Positions 62,636-64,000 of a DNA stretch of 64,000 nt are shown in pieces; within the stretch, counting starts at the first letter, position 1, and every line of letters begins with the position of its first letter. The notes under the pieces are model-generated. The model ran no database searches. It was not told the DNA's origin and saw nothing but the letters and a program-made list of their open reading frames with translations. The stretch is taken from NCBI RefSeq assembly GCF_000379905.1, contig NZ_KB904040.1:1-64000 (forward strand), given 5' to 3'. The position numbers were made by a program, and so were the translations under genes. Source of the stretch: Rodentibacter pneumotropicus DSM 21403. GTDB lineage: Bacteria > Pseudomonadota > Gammaproteobacteria > Enterobacterales > Pasteurellaceae.

Positions 62636-62941
62636 ATGAAGAAAATTTCAATGGTTTTGACCGCACTTTTTTCAGCGGTATCATTTTCAACAATTGCAGC
62701 ACCACATAAATCTAATGAAATACTTCCCCAATGTGCCCAGTTATTTAAAGAAACTGAAAATTTAATCATTCAAGCAGAAAAACAACCCGGCACTCACACG
62801 CAGGTTAGCAAGATTAAAAATAAGCTCAATCAAAGTAAAAAACAAATTCTTGAAATGGAACTTGCAACCCAACTCAAAAGTTGCAATGTAGGATTAGCAA
62901 GACTAAATAGCATGAAAAGTAGTTCTGAAGAAACTAATTAA
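62636..62941 (+). CDS. Small periplasmic protein, DUF5339-like
   Basis: A 101-residue protein with a clear signal peptide (cleavage after TIAA, near residue 22) and a helical mature part. Two cysteines, in LPQCAQLF and LKSCNVGL, could pair. The pattern resembles the Pasteurellaceae DUF5339 family, of unknown function. An uptake signal lies within the signal-peptide codons. Confidence 0.75.
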   Translation: MKKISMVLTALFSAVSFSTIAAPHKSNEILPQCAQLFKETENLIIQAEKQPGTHTQVSKIKNKLNQSKKQILEMELATQLKSCNVGLARLNSMKSSSEETN

Positions 62942-62959
62942 TCCTAATATTAAATAAAG

Positions 62960-62989
62960 AAGACTTACTGAAAATTTTCAATAAGTCTT
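62960..62989. terminator. Bidirectional terminator between convergent genes
   Basis: AAGACTTA and TAAGTCTT flank an extended palindromic core and are followed by TTTTTATTATT. It separates the DUF5339-like gene from ruvB. Confidence 0.85.
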
Positions 62990-63006
62990 TTTTATTATTC
63001 ACTCGT

Positions 63007-64000
63007 CTAAGAAACTAATTTTTGCAAGCCAAAATGATGATAGGTTTGCGTCGTTACAATCCTTCCACGCGGAGTACGTTGTAAAAAACCTTGCTGTATT
63101 AGATAAGGCTCTAACACATCCTCAATGGTATCACGCTCTTCGCCTATCGCGGCAGCCAAATTATCTAATCCAACCGGACCACCATCAAAGCGCTCAATCA
63201 TAGCAGTCAGTAATTTTCGATCTAAATAATCAAAACCGGCATCATCAACATCTAACATTGAAAGTGCTTGTTTTGCAATATCTAAAGAAATTATCCCCCC
63301 GTTTCTTACATCGGCATAATCACGCACACGGCGTAGTAAACGGTTTGCAATACGTGGTGTACCACGAGAACGACGAGCAACTTCAAAAGCGGCCCTCTGC
63401 TCTAATTCAAGGTTTAAACAAACCGCACTTCGAACAACAATTGAGGTTAAATCTTCTACTGAATAAAATTCTAAACGCTGTACGATACCAAAACGATCGC
63501 GTAAAGGCGAAGTCAAAGAGCCGGCACGTGTTGTTGCTCCGACCAAAGTGAAAGGAGGTAAATCTAATTTAATAGAACGAGCCGCCGGTCCTTCTCCAAT
63601 CATAATATCAAGTTGGTAATCTTCCATTGCCGGATAAAGTACTTCTTCAATAGCCGGTGAAAGGCGATGAATTTCATCGATAAATAATACGTCATAGGGT
63701 TCAAGATTCGTTAGCATCGCAGCTAAATCACCGGCTTTTTCTAAAACAGGGCCTGATGTTGTACGAATATTCACGCCCATTTCATTGGCGACAATATTAG
63801 CAAGCGTTGTTTTACCCAATCCCGGAGGACCAAAAATAAGCAAATGATCTAAAGCATCTTTGCGTAATTTTGCCGCTTTAATAAAAATATCCATCTGCTC
63901 ACGTACCTGTGGTTGCCCGACATAATCTGCAAGTAATTTTGGGCGAATTGCACGGTCAATCACATCTTCATCAAGTTTAGCTTGACTACTAATTATTCTA
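63007..64000 (-). CDS. ruvB: Holliday junction helicase subunit RuvB (5' end outside the window)
   Basis: An AAA+ motor that drives branch migration with RuvA. Walker [12 protein letters not shown], Walker B FIDEIHRL and [18 protein letters not shown] are present, and the C-terminal winged helix ends [20 protein letters not shown]. The frame continues past an internal GTG at 63963 through [13 protein letters not shown] to the window edge, matching the usual RuvB N-terminus, so the true start lies beyond base 64000. Confidence 0.96.
   Translation of the reverse strand, partial: RIISSQAKLDEDVIDRAIRPKLLADYVGQPQVREQMDIFIKAAKLRKDALDHLLIFGPPGLGKTTLANIVANEMGVNIRTTSGPVLEKAGDLAAMLTNLEPYDVLFIDEIHRLSPAIEEVLYPAMEDYQLDIMIGEGPAARSIKLDLPPFTLVGATTRAGSLTSPLRDRFGIVQRLEFYSVEDLTSIVVRSAVCLNLELEQRAAFEVARRSRGTPRIANRLLRRVRDYADVRNGGIISLDIAKQALSMLDVDDAGFDYLDRKLLTAMIERFDGGPVGLDNLAAAIGEERDTIEDVLEPYLIQQGFLQRTPRGRIVTTQTYHHFGLQKLVS

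Noticed and set aside
63007-63963. Complete ruvB starting with GTG at 63963
   Set aside because: The frame stays open to the window edge and encodes the usual RuvB N-terminal sequence, so the gene is truncated by the window.

Overview
The window is a chromosomal segment of a Pasteurellaceae bacterium. Copies of the Hin-type DNA uptake signal sequence (AAGTGCGGT or its complement) are scattered through genes and terminators. Gene blocks such as sodA-ccm, hisS-ispG-rodZ-pilW-rlmN-pbpG-yfe, isc-trmJ and pal-tol-ybgC match blocks known from Haemophilus influenzae, but their arrangement differs from that genome. A Haemophilus or Aggregatibacter relative is most likely; the species cannot be fixed from the sequence alone. 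Nearly everything is core genome, and the accessory DNA lies at the left end.

Layout. 1-2976: a perfect 8-bp tandem repeat, then a two-gene BcgI-like (type IIB/IIG) restriction-modification system. 3166-4211: a transposase gene of the ISXO2/IS1595 type, broken by an internal deletion. 4240-4722: an unrecognised gene. 4875-8344 (minus): galT-galK-galM, with an odd hairpin-containing insert between galT and galK. 8562-13355 (plus): galS and mglBAC. Two galactose-type operators and four CRP-like sites flank galS, so uptake and Leloir catabolism of galactose appear to form one regulon. 13431-14281: two exported proteins of unknown function. 14298-14672: a yaeR-like glyoxalase-fold pseudogene. 14679-21545 (minus): ccmABCDEFGHI for cytochrome c maturation. 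21840-22487: sodA.

22737-28524 (minus): yfgM, hisS, ispG, rodZ, pilW, rlmN. 28761-33339 (plus): pbpG and the yfeABCD metal ABC transporter, which has a Fur-like box upstream. 33368-42781 (minus): rlmC, nagZ, ycfL, hinT, ppiD, mntP, mnmE, yidC, yidD, rnpA, rpmH. 43108-46678 (plus): dnaA-dnaN-recF, with no visible oriC. 46786-53906 (minus): trmJ-iscR-iscS-iscU-iscA-hscB-DUF2625-hscA-fdx-iscX, with a strong type 1 IscR site just upstream of iscR. Two identical tRNA-Lys genes follow, then pal-tolB-tolA-tolR-tolQ-ybgC and the cydABX-ybgE oxidase operon (all minus). A small exported protein of the DUF5339 type and the 5'-truncated ruvB close the window.

The most interesting candidates are the octanucleotide repeat, which stays open in all three forward frames and abuts the restriction-modification operon (possible phase variation), and the palindromic insert in the gal operon, which carries a 57-codon frame ending in TAATG with galK.
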